Below, one piece after another: positions 4,802 through 5,103 of a DNA stretch of 5,103 nucleotides. The translations under genes were made by a program, and so were the position numbers. The stretch is from an uncultured cyanobacterium (GTDB taxonomy: Bacteria > Cyanobacteriota > Cyanobacteriia > Cyanobacteriales > Geitlerinemataceae), in the NCBI GenBank assembly GCA_937121005.1, contig CAKZKB010000419.1:1-5103 (forward strand). Direction: 5' to 3'. The first letter of the stretch is position 1, and each line of letters starts with the position of its first letter. The notes beneath the pieces were generated by a model that was given only the letters and a program-made list of their open reading frames with translations, searched no databases and had not been told where the DNA came from.

Positions 4802-4952
4802 GGAAGTTGCAAGTCCGTTTCGCGCCCCAATTTAGAAAGCCTACATACTAGCTCATTGGTAGAGCGATCGTCTCTAAAACGATTGGTAGTGAGTTCAACT
4901 CTCACGTATGAACCAACAGCTTTTTAGACTTGCGCGAGGCGGATTCGCTTCC
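4802..4952 (+). ncRNA. tRNA-like RNA unit 3 with long basal helix
   Basis: A basal helix in three blocks: GGAAG (4802-4806) with CTTCC (4948-4952); CCG (4815-4817) with CGG (4940-4942); TCGCGC (4820-4825) with GCGCGA (4932-4937). Internal loop CCCAATTTAG / TTAGACTT. Inner helix AAAGC (4836-4840) with GCTTT (4919-4923). The shared GCCTACATAC is at 4839-4848, and the 3' loop strand again matches ACTYGYGCG (ACTTGCGCG, 4928-4936). The head is a tRNA-like fold in normal order (see 4842-4913). Architecture matches units 1 and 2 while the helix sequences differ, so the pairings covary. Confidence 0.6.
4842..4913 (+). tRNA. tRNA-like core of unit 3, CUA (amber-reading) anticodon loop
   Basis: Acceptor TACATAC / GTATGAA (five solid pairs CATAC/GTATG; A-A mismatch next). 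TA, then D-arm GCTC-ATTGGTA-GAGC (4851-4865), G, and anticodon arm ATCGT-CTCTAAA-ACGAT (4867-4883) with anticodon CTA at 4874-4876. Variable TGGTA, T-arm GTGAG-TTCAACT-CTCAC (4889-4905). All arm lengths are canonical. CGATTGGT after the anticodon loop resembles tRNA-Lys bodies. No CCA directly follows a proper discriminator, although AACCA occurs at 4911-4915. The weak acceptor and the enclosing long helix make a working decoding tRNA uncertain; it may be a mimic. Confidence 0.55.
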
Positions 4953-4979
4953 ACAACTCAATTGCAAATTTTCGGTTCT

Positions 4980-5087
4980 CCTCGTTCTCCTGGCTCTGCC
5001 AGGGAATGCTATTATCGAGGCTCTGCCTCGTGTATTCTGGAGGCAGAGCCTCCTCAGTTCGTTGCACCCCAGAGGAATGCAACGAGG
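4980..5087. repeat. Cluster of four palindromes bounded by CCTCGTT / AACGAGG
   Basis: Inverted ends CCTCGTT (4980-4986) and AACGAGG (5081-5087) enclose four hairpins: CCTGGC-TCT-GCCAGG (4989-5003), CGAGGC-TCT-GCCTCG (5016-5030), GGAGGC-AGA-GCCTCC (5039-5053) and CGTTGCA / TGCAACG (5060-5066, 5078-5084). The shared core GGCTCTGCC or its complement is a dispersed repeat of filamentous cyanobacteria. The whole looks like a composite MITE-like insertion. No coding frame is evident in it. Confidence 0.7.
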
Positions 5088-5103
5088 TATCTCTCTAAAC
5101 GAT

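Noticed and set aside
4460..4952. Plain cluster of ordinary tRNA genes, as in some filamentous cyanobacteria
   Set aside because: Units 1 and 2 have the acceptor strands in reversed order inside long covarying helices; only unit 3 has normal order, and its acceptor is weak.
4989..5084. CRISPR array
   Set aside because: The palindromes differ in sequence and spacing and there is no regular repeat-spacer pattern.

Overview
The window is cyanobacterial DNA. The octamer GCGATCGC (HIP1) and its core CGATCG recur throughout. The Hfq is of the divergent cyanobacterial type, and several short palindromic and heptanucleotide repeats typical of filamentous cyanobacteria are present. No tool was run, so family names rest on motifs I recognise.

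Layout. (1) 59-1657, plus strand: a six-to-seven-helix MscS-family channel. (2) 1658-1887: a gene-poor gap holding a decayed C-terminal remnant of a Uma2-family (DUF820) protein on the minus strand, followed by a tandem heptamer repeat. (3) 2895-1888, minus strand: an hfq gene 3 nt upstream of an exported protein with six TPR units, almost certainly one operon. (4) 2896-3050: a divergent promoter region. (5) 3051-3533, plus strand: a 160-residue conserved-hypothetical-type protein. (6) 3534-3812: repeat debris with no gene. (7) From a good sigma-70-type promoter at 3813-3841: a leader of about 400 nt, a 66-residue small protein (4246-4446), and then an array of structured RNAs.

The most unusual part is 4460-4952. 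Three tandem units each start from a shared GCCTACATAC block. Each is closed by two stacked, covarying helices separated by an internal loop whose 3' strand reads ACTYGYGCG. Each carries a tRNA-like core. In the middle unit the core is a circularly permuted tRNA: anticodon arm, T-arm, 3' acceptor strand, 7-nt loop, 5' acceptor strand, D-arm. Rejoined and with one 25-nt inserted palindrome removed from the T-loop, it gives a 73-nt tRNA body with an ACG (Arg) anticodon. The first unit has the same T-arm/acceptor-hairpin order but a GAAA tetraloop where an anticodon loop would be. The third has ordinary order, a CUA (amber-reading) anticodon loop and a weak acceptor stem. A long basal helix with a tRNA-mimic head resembles bacterial Y RNAs (YrlA type), but no Ro60/Rsr or RtcB gene lies in the window, so that link is inference.

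The small protein ends 13 nt before the first RNA unit. I infer that the 3813 promoter may drive one transcript carrying the leader, the small gene and the RNA array. After the array come about 108 bp of clustered palindromes, and then, at the window edge, what may be the start of a further degenerate unit.
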